Source of the DNA: Escallonia rubra | Lineage: Eukaryota; Streptophyta; Magnoliopsida; Escalloniales; Escalloniaceae | Direction: 5' to 3' | Assembly: GCA_033065855.1 (NCBI GenBank) | Contig: JAVXUO010000986.1 | Coordinates: forward strand, 310,001-374,000 | Length of the DNA stretch: 64,000 bases | Shown here: positions 11,090 through 23,173 of the stretch, one piece after another | Numbering within the stretch: the first letter of the stretch is position 1 | Layout of the letters: the number at the start of each line of letters is the position of its first letter | Position numbers and translations under genes: made by a program | The notes under the pieces: generated by a model | What the model was told of the DNA's origin: nothing | Database searches by the model: none | Seen by the model: the letters and a program-made list of their open reading frames with translations, nothing else

Positions 11090-14000
11090 TGTCAATGTCC
11101 TCGGGCAATGTGTACAGAGTGAAAGTTGTTGCATGTAGTTAGTAATCCATGTAGTAAATCAGCCCTATGCACATCACTTAAACCCTGATGAGTCATCTGT
11201 ATCAGGAAATCAGAGTGAGGGAGTAAAAAATGATGTGAAAGTAGCAAAGCAAATTGTGACCAATGTAAAGCCAAATTCAAACATGAAACAGTAGCACTGA
11301 ATAGATCATCCGAAACAAGTAGATTACACGAGCACCAGAAGGAGTCCAACAAGGCTTGAAGAGAACCAAACATATCCCAAAAGTAGACTCACTACTCAAG
11401 TCAAGCACTGAAACTGAACAAATTACAAGGGATGATGGAATCGAACATGGGCAGGCAGCTGATGTGTATATTGGAGTGGGTGGAGGGAAAAACTGGCTAA
11501 AGCCAAAATAAGCAATAGCATCATCCTTTCTAGTATGCTGTAAAACACTTTTCATCCGCGTTTTAAACTGTTGAAAATCCCTCACACAACGAAAAGTCGA
11601 AGAATTTTAGAACAAAATTGAGCCAAGGAGAACACTAAATCTCGAAAGACAGAGTCATTTCTAGTTTCCCAAATATGCCACAGAAAGACCGAAATCCAAA
11701 GTACACATAGCAAATCCTCTAGGCTATCTTGATTAGGCAAAGCCAACCACTGAACTATCCATTATGTCATAGAAAGACTTGGGTAAAAATGTATTTTTCC
11801 TTTAAGACATTGTGTCTACCACAATTGCTGAACATATTGACAGTCTAAAAAGAGATGTCGATGTGTTTCGAAGGTCAAAGAGCACAAAGCACATATATCA
11901 GTGGTAGGGCATTGCCTTTTGGCTAATTCAGAATGAAGTGGCAAATGTTGGTGTATTAGTTGCCATAGAAAAAACTTAACTTTCTCTGGAAGCGGTAGGT
12001 GCCATAAAATTTTCCAAACCCGTTAGGGCAACCTTAAAGGGGATAAAGGTAGGGAAGCATGCATTTCATCTCTGAGCAGTGCATAAGTTTTACGGACCGA
12101 AAACTTGCCATACTAACAATGCATACAGAAGACTTGATCATTAGATCCTGGTGAAAGTAGGGCAAGGTGAAGAATTTGGGAAACGATAGGCATAGGGATC
12201 AAACTAAGGCTAATAGGTATATTACAAATGCGTGTGTTTAAAAGAAACAAATCAGACACGCGCCAATGAGCATTATTACTATCCTGGAAAATAAATAACT
12301 AAGAGGGGCGCATATTCGGTAACCATCAACCCATCCAAACTAAAATTGAACGCTCATCCCCAACATGCCACTGAACTCCTTGTTTCAAAACTCGTTGTCC
12401 AACTAAGATACTGCGCCAAACCCATGAACTAATTCGAGATTTACCAGCTCCAAGAAAAGTATGCCGCTTCAAAAATCGTTCTTTGAAAACTTGAGCTAAC
12501 AAGTTGTGAGGCATTGACCATATTTTTCACGTCTGTTTAGCTAGAAGCGCATCATTAAAGGAACAAAAACTACGAAATCCTAACCTCCCTAATTCTTTAG
12601 ACAAACAAAAAGTATCCAATGAATAGATTAATGCAATGTATCACCAGACCACCAATTAAAAAACGAGCCAGAATTTGATCCAATTGACAGCAAACCCCAA
12701 ATTGGAAATTTATATACAGGCATGTAATAAGTCAGCAAGGAAGATAGCACTTATTGAATGAGCGTAGCTCGACCTGCCTTATTAAGGAGCAAGCTTGTCC
12801 AATGTGCACATCGATTTTGAACACGATTAACGAGGCCCATGAAAATTTCCTTGCGATTAGCAGTGACATCTAATTGCACTCACAAATACTTCCTAAATGA
12901 ATACTGAGTATGAAAATTAAGAGCCTGCTCAATTTGTGCTTTTGCAAAAGAGGAAGCATTGGGACTAACACAAAGGCTGGATTTAGACCAACTATTTTGT
13001 TTGCCCGAGATATGACAGTAGAAATCCAAAACTCGACGCAATTCCTCGAACTCACCAGAGAGAGCAGGCTTGAGGCTAATGAATAAATAAATATCATCAG
13101 CATACATCAGATGGGAAATGGACGGAAAACCTACCCCATCTTTGATTCCCGAAAGCAGTCTAAGGTTATGAGCTTACACCAAAGCAGCGGACAAAACCTC
13201 ATAGCAAAGGATGAAAATGAAGGGCGATAGGGGGTCACCCTGTCGTATCCCACAAGGAGGTGTGAAATAAAAGGTAAAAGCATCATTAACAAGAACCGAG
13301 TAAGAAACTGAAGTTGTGCATTGCAAGACTAACTCGATTCCATGAGGAGGGAAGCTTAGTCAAACTAAAATATCCTAAACAAAATCCCAAAGAAGTTTGT
13401 CAAAAGCCTTACTCATATCCAATTTAAGCACCAGAAGGATCATTCTACCTTCAAAACGGCGTCGAACATAATCATTAAGTTCCTGAGCCAGAAGAATGTT
13501 ATCAAAAAGACATCGGTGAGCCACAAAGGCATTTTGAAAAGGAGAAACAATGTCATTCAAAATGGGCTTCATCATATTAACGAGGACTTTGGAATCTTAT
13601 AAATGACATTGCACAAGCAAATAGGACAGAAATCGGCTGCGGATTTTGGAGAGGCACTTTTGGGTATCAAGGACATTACACAAGCTAATAGGACGGAAAT
13701 CAGCTGCGGATTTCGGAGAGGCACTTTTGGGTATCAAGGAGATGAAGGTTCTATTGGTTTCGAACATCATCAAGAGAAGAAACGAGAGAACCCTTCTGGT
13801 AACAGACTCACCCACGAGGTTTCTCCAAAAGTGAAATACTGATTAAGGTGTTGGAGATGGAAAGGTAGGAGGGACTGGAAAGGAAAAAAATCAGAAAGCA
13901 ATAAGGAAGAAAGATGAGATGGTAACGAAGAAAATGATGGATTGTACAAAAAACGAAAAAAGGAACTAAGACTCTGCTAATGCTTAACTCATTTGTAACC

Positions 14001-15928
14001 AAACAACCCGCATCATCTTTGATTGACCAAATAAGATTATGACGACGATGAATAATCGTGGAGGCATGGACATTTTGTATTATGATCCCCCAATTCTAAC
14101 CGACACATCTTAGAACGATGAGCCCAAAAAATCTCTTCACAGTTAGCAAAAAGTCAATTCATTGACGAAGAGAAAAATCAAGTGGTTGAAAGAGTGGGCC
14201 TCAATGGACATCATGTTGAACAAAGGTTAGACATTGCTGCGTAAGGTGGATAAGGCGAGGTAATTGACCAAAATGAGTCGAACCCCAATCAGATAAAACT
14301 TTAAACATGTTTTTAAACTGGGACATTAAGGAGAATAAGGGAGAACCTAAAAAAGTCAAAATTCCAAGCGACAAACAAGTAGAGTCAGATAGCCATATAG
14401 CCCGGCCGAGGAAAGTATAGTCTGAAAGGGGAAGTATCACACAAAATGGGGGCATGGTCAGACCGCTGAATGCCAAGATTTAAGGCTAGAGCATCCGGAT
14501 AAAGTGTAAACCAAGTCGGCGATGTCATAACCCGATCCAACTTTTCAAGAATGAACCCTAAAGCAGGAGAACCCTGGACCCATGTGAAAGAGGGACCCAT
14601 CCAATGAATATCAGACAAACCAAAGGTTTCTAAGGAGTCCCTTAAAAATTGGGAACCATAAAGATGCCCTGAGTGACTGCCAGTTTTATCAGACGGAGAG
14701 AGAACCTAATTAAAGTCACCATAAAGACAAAGTGTCCCAGACAAGAAGACAATTGAGAAACAATGTGAATCCAAGTAGGGTGACGAAATTGTACTTGAGG
14801 GTGGCCATAAATGAATCTAAAGTGCACAACCCCACCCCCAGAAGGATGAAGTGATGCCAAAATTAAGTTCTTATCAGCTAAGATGACAGTGAAAGGGATA
14901 GAGTCCCGCCATCCCAACCATAGCCCACCACTGGCATTAACAGAATTAACTAGTAAAATGAAAAAAACCTACGCGATGAAAAAGAATGACCACACGAGCA
15001 AATGCCATTTTAATTTCTCAGGCATTTGTTAACGGGTCAAATTGAGAGTTGTCCGAACTATGATGGATTGACCCAAACCACCACAGTTCTAGCTCAAAAT
15101 TTTCATGATGAAGCCCGTGGTTGGTTAGGCCCAACCACCAAAGCCAACCGAGCATCTAAAGGGAGGTCATTAACTCCGAAGGTAATGAACTCAGTGAAAG
15201 GCTCATCAACATCCATAGGGGTAAAAATATTCTCACTCACACCTAGTCCTGATAAACCCCCCGAAAAAGGAAGCAAGCTACCTCCATGATAAGTGAAAAT
15301 GCAGTGAAGGGTAAAGGAAGCAAGCTATCATAGCACGTAGAAGACTGAAAATATGAAATATGCCAAGAAGGTGCACATGAAGGTGGAAACAAACCTAGAG
15401 GTTTAAGCACAGGCAGTCATGGAGGAGATTTGAGTTTTTTGGCCACACCTTCCACTATTTCATTAGCACTAAATTGATCACGATCATGCTTGAGAGATCT
15501 CGACGATAAGGAGGTAGGTGGAGAGCAAGCCAACTGGTCGTGTACTAAGGCCTGCGAGGTCATCTTCAAAGCTGGAAATTTGACTGAATCAGGCTTAAAC
15601 ATGCACCTACAACAAGGGAAACACTCAACGGTGCATCTTCCATCTCAGAATCCTCAGAGTCAGAATGAATAGTGACCTGAAAACTGGGGATAGTGTGACA
15701 TGAACCAGGCACCGACGCAGTCGGTTGTGAGGAAGAAGAGAGATTTCCCCCACTATCTTTAAGACCAGATGGCCCAGCCCCCCTCCCCCTTGTCACAGCC
15801 CAATTGTGAGGCCCAAAATAAATTGGTACCATATTGATCCACCATCAAATCATTTGGATTGGTTAAGTTCTCGGTCCAAGTTATAGGGCTATTATAAGTG
15901 GCCGTGTGAGAGACTTGGGCCAAAGGAG
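11090..15928 (-). pseudogene. L1-type LINE, ORF2 and ORF1/ORF2 junction (decayed)
   Basis: Read on the minus strand, the L1 protein order is recognisable in broken frames. The endonuclease/phosphatase domain is at about 14200-15010 (WRDSIPF, then GPSFTWVQGSP and LDRVMTSP ending in SDHAPILC). Reverse transcriptase lies at about 12870-13830, with SPFQNAFV, LDMSKAFD and the catalytic MYADD at about 13092-13106. The C-terminal zinc-knuckle-type region is at about 11640-12520, with VWRSILVGQRVLKQGVQWHVG. Stops and frameshifts interrupt every domain, and a 67-bp tandem duplication hits the RT. The ORF1 part continues to the right of the copia insertion at 26331. The 3' poly(A) end was not found; 10844-11089 shows nothing else. 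Confidence 0.85.
13606..13739. repeat. 67-bp tandem duplication inside the LINE reverse transcriptase
   Basis: Two adjacent copies (13606-13672 and 13673-13739) with a few differences. Each encodes, on the minus strand, the SAADFRPISL motif region of the RT. 67 is not a multiple of three, so the duplication breaks the reading frame. Confidence 0.85.
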
Positions 15929-17428
15929 TGTAGGTCCCTAAATACACCTAGAGGGGGGTGAATAGGTGTTTTTCAACTTAAGATATGAATTTAAAAATTA
16001 AGATTACAACGTAAAGACGGATACAACAATAACAAGATCAACACAGAGATTTATACTGGTTCGGCCCCACCAGCCTACGTCCAGTCCTCGAGCACTCCAC
16101 ACAAGGGAGACCTACTCGAGCCTTTCACTATACCAGCTAGCTTCGGGTGCTAGCTCAAACCTCAGTACAATATCCGAAACCCTTCCTAGGTTTCCAACAG
16201 ATTACAAGTGAAAAGAGATTACAATTTGAATGCAATAAGCAGGCTCCTTTTTGAGCAGAATATACAATGAAAGTTTTAAAGCTAAGCCTTCTTAGGTGGG
16301 AAGATCTAAATCCTTTCAAGAACAAAACCAAGAAGCTTACTCAGAACTTTTTCTAAAATGAACTCACTCAAAAGATAATTGATAAGAAAAAGAGATTGAG
16401 ATGAGAGAGTTGTTTCAGAATAAAAATTTGCGCGAGAGAAAAAGGTAATAAATGCGCTAACTGATTCCCTATTTATACAGGAAGGAAATAGAGGACAGTT
16501 AGGTAGAAAAGCCAAGTGAGAAGGATTCGACTAAAGCATTTTAGCTTCGACTCAAATGTTTTGGCTTCGACTGAAACTCTCGGCTTCGACTGAAAGTCTC
16601 GCCTTCGACTGAAATGTTTTGCTTCGACTAAAAGAGTTGACTTCGACTAAAACATTTGGCTTCGACTAAAACATTTTAGCTTCGACTCAAATGTCTTGGC
16701 TTCGACTGAAAGTCTTGGCTTCGACTGAAAGTCTCGCCTTCGACTAAACGTCTTAGCTTCGACTGAAAGTCTTAGCTTCGACTAAACGTCTTAGCTTCGA
16801 CTAAAACATACTTGGCTTCGACTGAAAGTCTTAGCTTCGACTAAACGTCTTAGCTTCGACTGAAACACACTTGGCTTCGACTGAAAGTCTTAGCTTCGAC
16901 TAAACGTCTTAGCTTCGACTGAAACACACTTGGCTTCGACTAAAAGTCTTACATTAGACTACACGTCTTAGCTTCTACTAAAACACACTTGGCTTCGACA
17001 CAAAGTCTTAGCTTCGACTAAACGTCTTAGCTTCGACTGAAAGTCTTAGCTTCGACTAAACGTCTTAGCTTCGACTGAAAGTTTTGGTTTCGACTCAAAA
17101 ACTTGACTTCGACTAAAAACACTTGGCTTCGTTCTTTACTAGAATTTCTGTCAGATCCTTTAAGAAAGGCTGTTTAAAGAAAAGACTAAAACAAGAAAAG
17201 ATATACTTTAAGATCTTGAATCTTTCTGTGTAGTCCAAAGCTTGAGTCCAAAGTCTTTGTCATCCATTGTCAAGGTCGTGCAAAATCTCTATCAATCTCT
17301 GTCATCCATGTCAAGATTATGTCTTTATTTGATTAAGATAAAACCTGAAATGTTTTACCTTCAATAATATTGTCAGATTAAAGTTTAGATAAGTTAAGTC
17401 CGAAATCATCAAAATCAACAAGTCAACA
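15929..17428 (-). repeat. 3' LTR of the copia element (1500 bp)
   Basis: On the element strand it runs from TGTTGACTTG to GGGACCTACA. A TATA-like TATAAATAG lies at about 16485-16495 (complement). Some 600 bp consist of tandem units built on CGACTGAAA/CGACTAAAA (about 16527-17135). It is 118 bp longer than the 5' LTR, mostly from array copy number. Confidence 0.93.
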
Positions 17429-17586
17429 ATCTCCCCCTTTTTGATGATGACAATATTAAAAGACATACTCCCCCTTAATCAGATAACCATCGCATAAAAG
17501 AACAATAGAAAGAGCATCTTTAAATAATGAACAGATTTAATACAGATGCAAAAAGAACGACTGATTAATACATGTTCTCCCCCTTT
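17429..17586 (-). other. Multiple polypurine tracts of the copia element
   Basis: Three AAGGGGGAG-type tracts on the minus strand, at about 17431-17442 (directly adjoining the 3' LTR), 17467-17476 and 17577-17586. The adjoining one would prime plus-strand DNA. Multiplied polypurine tracts are a known trait of sireviruses. Confidence 0.8.
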
Positions 17587-17639
17587 GTCAAAGCAAAAAG
17601 AGGGGGTAACAAGGACAACAAAGAATGAATAAATAAAAA

Positions 17640-19670
17640 CTAGGGCCGACGGCGGCGAGAACCTTGGGCAGAGGATGACGGATCATTGGGCGGTGGAGCA
17701 GACTGACGAGTACGGGGCGCAGCAGCAGGCGGCGGATCTGTGGTGGGAACTTCAACCACTTCAACAACGCGAGGAGATCGCGGCGGCGGGGGATTGTAAG
17801 GAAGATGCGGGTTGAAGAACCATTCTTCCCCGTAGTTGCCAGTATGGTGAGAGGGAAAGATATCGGGACGAGTCACCCGAAAGCCATGCGCCTGATCGAA
17901 AGTCTGATGCGCCAAATAACGGTTCTGTTCAGTCAGTATGCTCGTCGTGAGATGGGCCTGGCGGCGATGATCCTGAAGGGCAACCTCTTGCTGGTGGTGA
18001 AGGTCATGCTGCATCCGTGACAAGCTTTCAAGAATGGGGGTGTGATTGAGAGGGATAGAGGTAAGGTTAGCAGTAAGGTCATTTAGGAGGTTGTGAAAAT
18101 CTATCTGGTTGGAAAGGAGCTGGGCGGAAGAATGTTGAACCGACTGCTGAAGAGCAGCAAGCTCTTGAAGAAGAATGGTGTGGTTATTGGTTACAGAAGC
18201 AGCAAGAGTGGTTTGGGATTCGAGAATAAGCTGAATTGAGGTTGAGATGCGAGAAAGGGTGTCAGAGAGGTCGGGGTGATCAGAAGTGAGAAATTCATCA
18301 AAGTCAAGATTGGAAAAGTCGTTGAGTGGGCTGGTGAAGAAGGGATCAGCAGGGTGAGGAGGAACTGAGGTGGAAGGGTCAGTAGAAGCAGGAGGAATGA
18401 ACGGCGGGGAAGGAGGGGGGGGGGGTGAAAAATGGGGAATTGAAGCAGAAGAGGGGGCTGACGGAATTTCAGGAGCAGTAAAGGGAGCAGAAATGGAAGC
18501 TGGGACAGACTGGGAAGGGCGTTCAAGCAGGGCAGTGTTGGAGGAGAGATCGAAGCGGATGGTGAAGCCGGCGCGACGAAGAGAAGTTTCGTCGAGCACA
18601 TGATGACTCGGAAGAATGATGCGTTCCGAGTTAGAGGTAGGCAAGGGAACATTAAAATGTTCAAAAACTCGAGTCAAAAGAAGGCCGAAGGGAAGGTTTG
18701 CAGTAGACTTGTTTTTTCGGGCATGCATGACAAGCATGATGATGCCGGCAATGTTTAACGGGGAACCCCTAAGAAAATGGGTGAGAAGAATGATATCTAA
18801 GTAGGAGAAAGTGGCATAAGAGCCAGAACGAGCCGAAAGATTGTAACAGAGAATAAGGTGAAGAACGCGAGAAAGAGGGGACATGTCACTTAACTGTGGT
18901 TTACGGGGATGAGTGATAGATGGGTCCCCTAAGAGTGTTTGGGTCTGTTGGAGAGGGGTAAAAGAACCGGAGGTACACCAAGTGTTTGCAGTGAAAACAA
19001 GAGTAGAAGATTGATTTTCGAAGCCAAAAATCTGTGCCAAAGTGGTGGCATCAAGACGAATGTGGACCCCATTCACATATGAGGTCAGAAAGGTAGGGGG
19101 TCGGGCATCAAAGTGCAAATTGGAGTAGAACATGCGAACCAGAGCAGGATAGTAAGTGGAGGGGGGAGAGAGAATGGAGAGGCATCCCATTCGCTCAAAC
19201 AGAGCAGTAACACCAAGTTGCGTCATAAGATTGACGTCACTTGGGCGACCGGGGATGACTTCCCGATTGACGTAAAGGGTGTAATATTGAAGTTGGTCTT
19301 CGGGAGTAGGAAAGAAATGGGGAATGTGAAGGATGTCGGAAGATGAAGTGTATGGGCAAGTTGGGGGTGGGCAGGATGGTGGAGGGGCAGACGAAGAAGA
19401 GGCATGGGGAGGAGGAGGAGGAACTACAGTACCTGAAGAGGACGGTGCTGAGGACGAAGGGACGGTTGCAGAGGTCGTACGACGTGAAGCAGCGTTGGAT
19501 GCTTGACGGGTACGAGGACGGGTGGTCGGCGGTGGAACAGTGACAGCGGCAGGCGGTGGAGCAGCGACAGCGACAGGCGCGTCATTGGTGGAAGGCGGAG
19601 ACCCATCGTTGTCTTCGTCAGAATGAATAATGTAGCGACGACGACTTTGATTGCGTTGGTTTGATGCCAT
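17640..19670 (-). CDS. Third ORF of the copia element (676 codons), env-position, transposon-associated domain
   Basis: A clean frame from ATG at 19668-19670 to 17640, in the same orientation as pol and between pol and the 3' LTR. The first ~110 residues are Ser/Thr/Pro/Ala-rich. Residues of roughly 110-350 form a compact domain with FYSNLHFDARPP, YVNGVHIRLDATTLAQIFGF and LPFGLLLTRVFEHFNVPLP. This resembles the 'putative plant transposon protein' domain (Pfam PF20167 type) often annotated in plant genomes. A Pro-rich linker follows, then a C-terminal region with heptad-like Leu/Gln spacing and a Pro/Ser-rich tail. Sireviruses often have an envelope-like ORF here, but I see no convincing signal peptide or membrane helix. 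The function is unknown. Confidence 0.75.
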   Translation of the reverse strand: MASNQRNQSRRRYIIHSDEDNDGSPPSTNDAPVAVAAPPPAAVTVPPPTTRPRTRQASNAASRRTTSATVPSSSAPSSSGTVVPPPPPHASSSSAPPPSCPPPTCPYTSSSDILHIPHFFPTPEDQLQYYTLYVNREVIPGRPSDVNLMTQLGVTALFERMGCLSILSPPSTYYPALVRMFYSNLHFDARPPTFLTSYVNGVHIRLDATTLAQIFGFENQSSTLVFTANTWCTSGSFTPLQQTQTLLGDPSITHPRKPQLSDMSPLSRVLHLILCYNLSARSGSYATFSYLDIILLTHFLRGSPLNIAGIIMLVMHARKNKSTANLPFGLLLTRVFEHFNVPLPTSNSERIILPSHHVLDETSLRRAGFTIRFDLSSNTALLERPSQSVPASISAPFTAPEIPSAPSSASIPHFSPPPPPSPPFIPPASTDPSTSVPPHPADPFFTSPLNDFSNLDFDEFLTSDHPDLSDTLSRISTSIQLILESQTTLAASVTNNHTILLQELAALQQSVQHSSAQLLSNQIDFHNLLNDLTANLTSIPLNHTPILESLSRMQHDLHHQQEVALQDHRRQAHLTTSILTEQNRYLAHQTFDQAHGFRVTRPDIFPSHHTGNYGEEWFFNPHLPYNPPPPRSPRVVEVVEVPTTDPPPAAAPRTRQSAPPPNDPSSSAQGSRRRRP

Positions 19671-19795
19671 GTGGGTCCGTGGAGTGACAGGTGGACAAGA
19701 GAAAGAGGAGAGAAATAGTGAAAGTGACAGACACAGTGAAAAAGGGAAACAGTAAAAAGTAAAAGTGAAAAAGGTGGCATATAAATAGGCAAAAG

Positions 19796-20002
19796 AGTTT
19801 TAGTCGACTGAAGGGGGTTGAGTCGACTGAAGGTGGACATTTGAGTCGACTGAAGGGGGTTGAGTCGACTGAAGGAGGTTTAGTCGACTGAAAAGGGTTT
19901 TAGTCGACTGAAGGGGGTTTAGTCGACTGAAAAGGGGTTTAGTCGACTGAAAAAGGGTTTAGTCGACTGAAAGGGGTTGAGTCGACTGAAAGGGGTTGAG
20001 AC
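19796..20002. repeat. Tandem array of about 10 AGTCGACTGAA units between pol and the third ORF
   Basis: Ten units of 19-23 bp, each containing AGTCGACTGAA followed by a G-rich and T-rich spacer. The CGACTGAA core is shared with the LTR arrays of the same element. Confidence 0.9.
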
Positions 20003-20011
20003 AGCCAAAAC

Positions 20012-23000
20012 TTAACTCAGATCGCACATTCCCAAACGACGACGAAGAGAACAGAAAGATGATTCAGCTAAAGGTTTTGTAAAGATATCGGCGAGCTGAT
20101 CTTCAGAGCCAACTTTCTTAAGTTCAATTAACCCCTTTTGAACATTGTCGCGGAGAAAGTGATGACGAATATCTATGTGCTTAGTGCGTGAGTGTTGGAC
20201 AGGATTTTTACTAATATCGATAGCACTGCTACTGTCACACATAATAGGAATAAGCGCTAAAGAGACACCAAAATCTTGTAAGGTTTGACGCATCCATAAA
20301 ACTTGGGCACAACAGCTTCCAGCTGCAACATATTCCGCTTCAGCGGTGGATAGAGCCACAGATGTCTGTTTCTTACTGTGCCAGGAAACTAAAGCATCGC
20401 CGAGAAACTGACAGGTGCCACTAGTACTCTTACGATCAACAAGACAACCCGCATAATCAGAATCTGAAAAACCAACTAGATCTATTGAAGAATTACGAGG
20501 ATACCAGAGACCTAAGTTTAGAGTACCAGAGAGATATTTAAAAATACGTTTAACAGCAGATAAATGAGATTCTTTGGGGCAGGCTTGAAAACGGGCACAA
20601 ATGCACACACTAAACATGATGTCAGGTCTAGAAGCAGTAAGGTAAAGTAAACTGCCAATCATACCACGAAAAAGTTTACTATCGACATCTTTACCATTTT
20701 CATCTTTGATAAGATTGACGCTGGGGGAAATAGGAGTACCTCTAGGTTTAGCATTTTCCAAGCCAAACCTTTTCAAAAGTTCCCGAGTGTACTTAGACTG
20801 ATTGATAAAAATTCCGTCTTTGGACTGCTTGATTTGAAGTCCAAGAAAAAAAGTAAGTTCACCCATCATGCTCATCTCAAATTCTCTGCGCATATTTTCA
20901 GCAAATTCTTGACAAAGATCATTGTTAGTGGCACCAAAAATAATGTCATCAACATAAATTTGAACGATTAAAATATGGGAACTACGAGTTTTTGTAAAGA
21001 GAGTAGTATCGACTTTGCCACGAGAGAATCCATGATCAATGAGGAAGCTGCTGAGACGATCATACCAAGCTCGAGGAGCTTGTTTAAGACCGTACAAAGC
21101 CTTTTTCAATTTAAAGACATGATTGGGATATTTTTCATTTTCAAAACCGGGAGGTTGTTTAACAAAAACTTCCTCCTGTATTACCCCATTCAAGAAAGCA
21201 CTTTTCACGTCCATTTGAAAAAGTTTGAAGTTCAAATGACATGAAAATGCCAAAAGAATTCGGATAGCTTCAAGTCGTGCAACAGGGGCAAAAGTTTCAT
21301 CAAAATCAACCCCTTCGACTTGATTGTATCCTTGAGCAACGAGTCTAGCTTTGTTACGAACAATATGGCCATCTTCATCAAGTTTGTTTCGAAAAACCCA
21401 CTTGGTTCCAATGACCTTTTGTTGAACAGGAGCCGGAACAAGTGTCCAAACTTCGCTTCGCTCAAATTGATTCAATTCATCTTGCATGGCAAGAATCCAC
21501 TCAGAATCATTTAGAGCCTCTGAAATATTTTTAGGCTCTATTTGAGAAAGAAAAGCAAAATCCTTACAGAAAAGATTTACCGTAGACCGAGTTGTAACTC
21601 CGCGTTCCACATTGCCTATAACTTGGTCTAATGGATGACTAGAAGAATATCTCCAGCTTTTTGGAAGTGGCAAAGTTTCATCGTTATTATTGCGAGAAGT
21701 TGAACACTCCCCCTCAGTTGAGGAGACGTTAAGATTGTTGTTCAAATCCATGGAGAGTTCTTCATCATCATCACCTGCAATCTTACTTGTTTGTTCAACA
21801 TTAGATTCTTCAAAAACAACATGCATAGATTCTTCAATGGTCAAAGACTTACGGTTATAAATTCTATATGCTCTACTCTTTAATGAATAACCAAGAAATA
21901 TTCCCTCATCAGACTTTGCATCGAACTTTCCTAAATTCTCACGATTGTTCAAAATAAAACATTTGCAACCGAAAACCCTGAAATAATCGATTTTTGGTTT
22001 TCGATTTGAGAACAATTCGTAAGGAGTTTTATCAAGAATTGGTCTGATGAGTACTCTGTTCAATACGTAACAGGAAGTGTTGACGGCTTCTGCCCAAAAA
22101 TATTTTGGCAAAGAGTTTTCTTGAAGCATAGTTCTGGCCATTTCTTGAAGAGTACGATTCTTTCTCTCAACAACTCCATTTTGTTGGGGTGTCCGAGGGG
22201 CAGAAAACTCATGTGAAATGCCATTTTGAATACAAAAAGGAATAAAATCTTTTTCAAATTCACCGCCATGATCAATTCGAATTTTGACAAGTTTCAACTC
22301 CTTCTCATTTTGAAGCTGTTTAACAAGACTGAAAAAATTTTCAAACGCTTCATCTTTACGAGTTAAAAAAAGAACCCAGGTGTATCTTGAAAAATCGTCA
22401 ACAATGACGAAAGCATAAAATTTACCACCAAGGCTAGCATTTCTAGTAGGACCAAAAAGATCTAAATGAAGGAGTTGAAGAGGACGAGAGGTTGAAACAA
22501 CATTTTTGGCTTGAAAAGAAATTTTTGACTGTTTACCATATTGACAGGCATCACAGATTTTATCCTTGATAAATCTCAAGTTTGGTAAGCCTCTGACGAG
22601 ATCTTTCGAGAGAAGTTTCTTGATGAGATCCATGTGAACATGACCTAATCTACGATGCCACAACCAAATATCATTGTGCTGAACAGAAAGACATACTTCA
22701 CGGGAATGGTCAGATGCATCAAAAGACAGAGTATAAATGTTACCATCTCTTTTACCGATCAGCGTACTCCCATCCGATGCATGACTGATAAGACATTTTT
22801 CGCCTTCAAACTGAACTTTGTGACCACTATCGATTAGTTGACTGATACTTATCAAATTAAACTTTAAACCGTCAACTAAGGATACGTTGTCAATAGAAAT
22901 GGAGCCAGTGCCAATTTTACCTTTACCGATGATCTTACCATTTGAGTTGTCTCCAAAAGTGACAAGCCCGCCATTTTTCGGAGTGATGTGAGAGAAAAGA

Positions 23001-23074
23001 GAACGATCACCTGTCATATGTCTTGAACAACCGCTGTCGAGAATCCATTTGTTGCAGTCTACCCTTGCTTTCAA
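20012..23074 (-). CDS. Copia pol: protease, integrase, reverse transcriptase, RNase H
   Basis: An open frame of about 1020 codons. In order it shows the protease WILDSGCSRHMTG (Asp-Ser-Gly active site), the GAG-pre-integrase zinc region LWHRRLGHVH, and the integrase core with its D, D and E residues in LDLFGP, IDHGGEF and VVERKN. Reverse transcriptase has ARLVAQGYNQ, MDVKSAFLNG and the catalytic YVDD; RNase H has SDSDYAG, STAEAEYVA and ADIFTKPLA. The frame has no ATG at its left edge and is closed by a stop just upstream (about 23080). It therefore needs two frame changes from gag across about 120 bp (23075-23210), the region joining the second knuckle to the protease. Domain content is otherwise complete. 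Confidence 0.92.
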   Translation of the reverse strand: MKARVDCNKWILDSGCSRHMTGDRSLFSHITPKNGGLVTFGDNSNGKIIGKGKIGTGSISIDNVSLVDGLKFNLISISQLIDSGHKVQFEGEKCLISHASDGSTLIGKRDGNIYTLSFDASDHSREVCLSVQHNDIWLWHRRLGHVHMDLIKKLLSKDLVRGLPNLRFIKDKICDACQYGKQSKISFQAKNVVSTSRPLQLLHLDLFGPTRNASLGGKFYAFVIVDDFSRYTWVLFLTRKDEAFENFFSLVKQLQNEKELKLVKIRIDHGGEFEKDFIPFCIQNGISHEFSAPRTPQQNGVVERKNRTLQEMARTMLQENSLPKYFWAEAVNTSCYVLNRVLIRPILDKTPYELFSNRKPKIDYFRVFGCKCFILNNRENLGKFDAKSDEGIFLGYSLKSRAYRIYNRKSLTIEESMHVVFEESNVEQTSKIAGDDDEELSMDLNNNLNVSSTEGECSTSRNNNDETLPLPKSWRYSSSHPLDQVIGNVERGVTTRSTVNLFCKDFAFLSQIEPKNISEALNDSEWILAMQDELNQFERSEVWTLVPAPVQQKVIGTKWVFRNKLDEDGHIVRNKARLVAQGYNQVEGVDFDETFAPVARLEAIRILLAFSCHLNFKLFQMDVKSAFLNGVIQEEVFVKQPPGFENEKYPNHVFKLKKALYGLKQAPRAWYDRLSSFLIDHGFSRGKVDTTLFTKTRSSHILIVQIYVDDIIFGATNNDLCQEFAENMRREFEMSMMGELTFFLGLQIKQSKDGIFINQSKYTRELLKRFGLENAKPRGTPISPSVNLIKDENGKDVDSKLFRGMIGSLLYLTASRPDIMFSVCICARFQACPKESHLSAVKRIFKYLSGTLNLGLWYPRNSSIDLVGFSDSDYAGCLVDRKSTSGTCQFLGDALVSWHSKKQTSVALSTAEAEYVAAGSCCAQVLWMRQTLQDFGVSLALIPIMCDSSSAIDISKNPVQHSRTKHIDIRHHFLRDNVQKGLIELKKVGSEDQLADIFTKPLAESSFCSLRRRLGMCDLS

Positions 23075-23173
23075 GCATACCTACAACAGATTCTGGTTTC
23101 GTTCCTTTAGGTACCCACACTTTCTTGGGTCCTGGAAGATTAGATAAAGAAGATTTTGGCACCCATACATGTT

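Noticed and set aside
13603..13842. Plus-strand frame with repeated GEALLGIKD text
   Set aside because: Antisense shadow of the duplicated LINE RT segment.
17805..19543. Several plus-strand frames opposite the third copia ORF
   Set aside because: Antisense shadows of the long minus-strand frame that follows the element's orientation.
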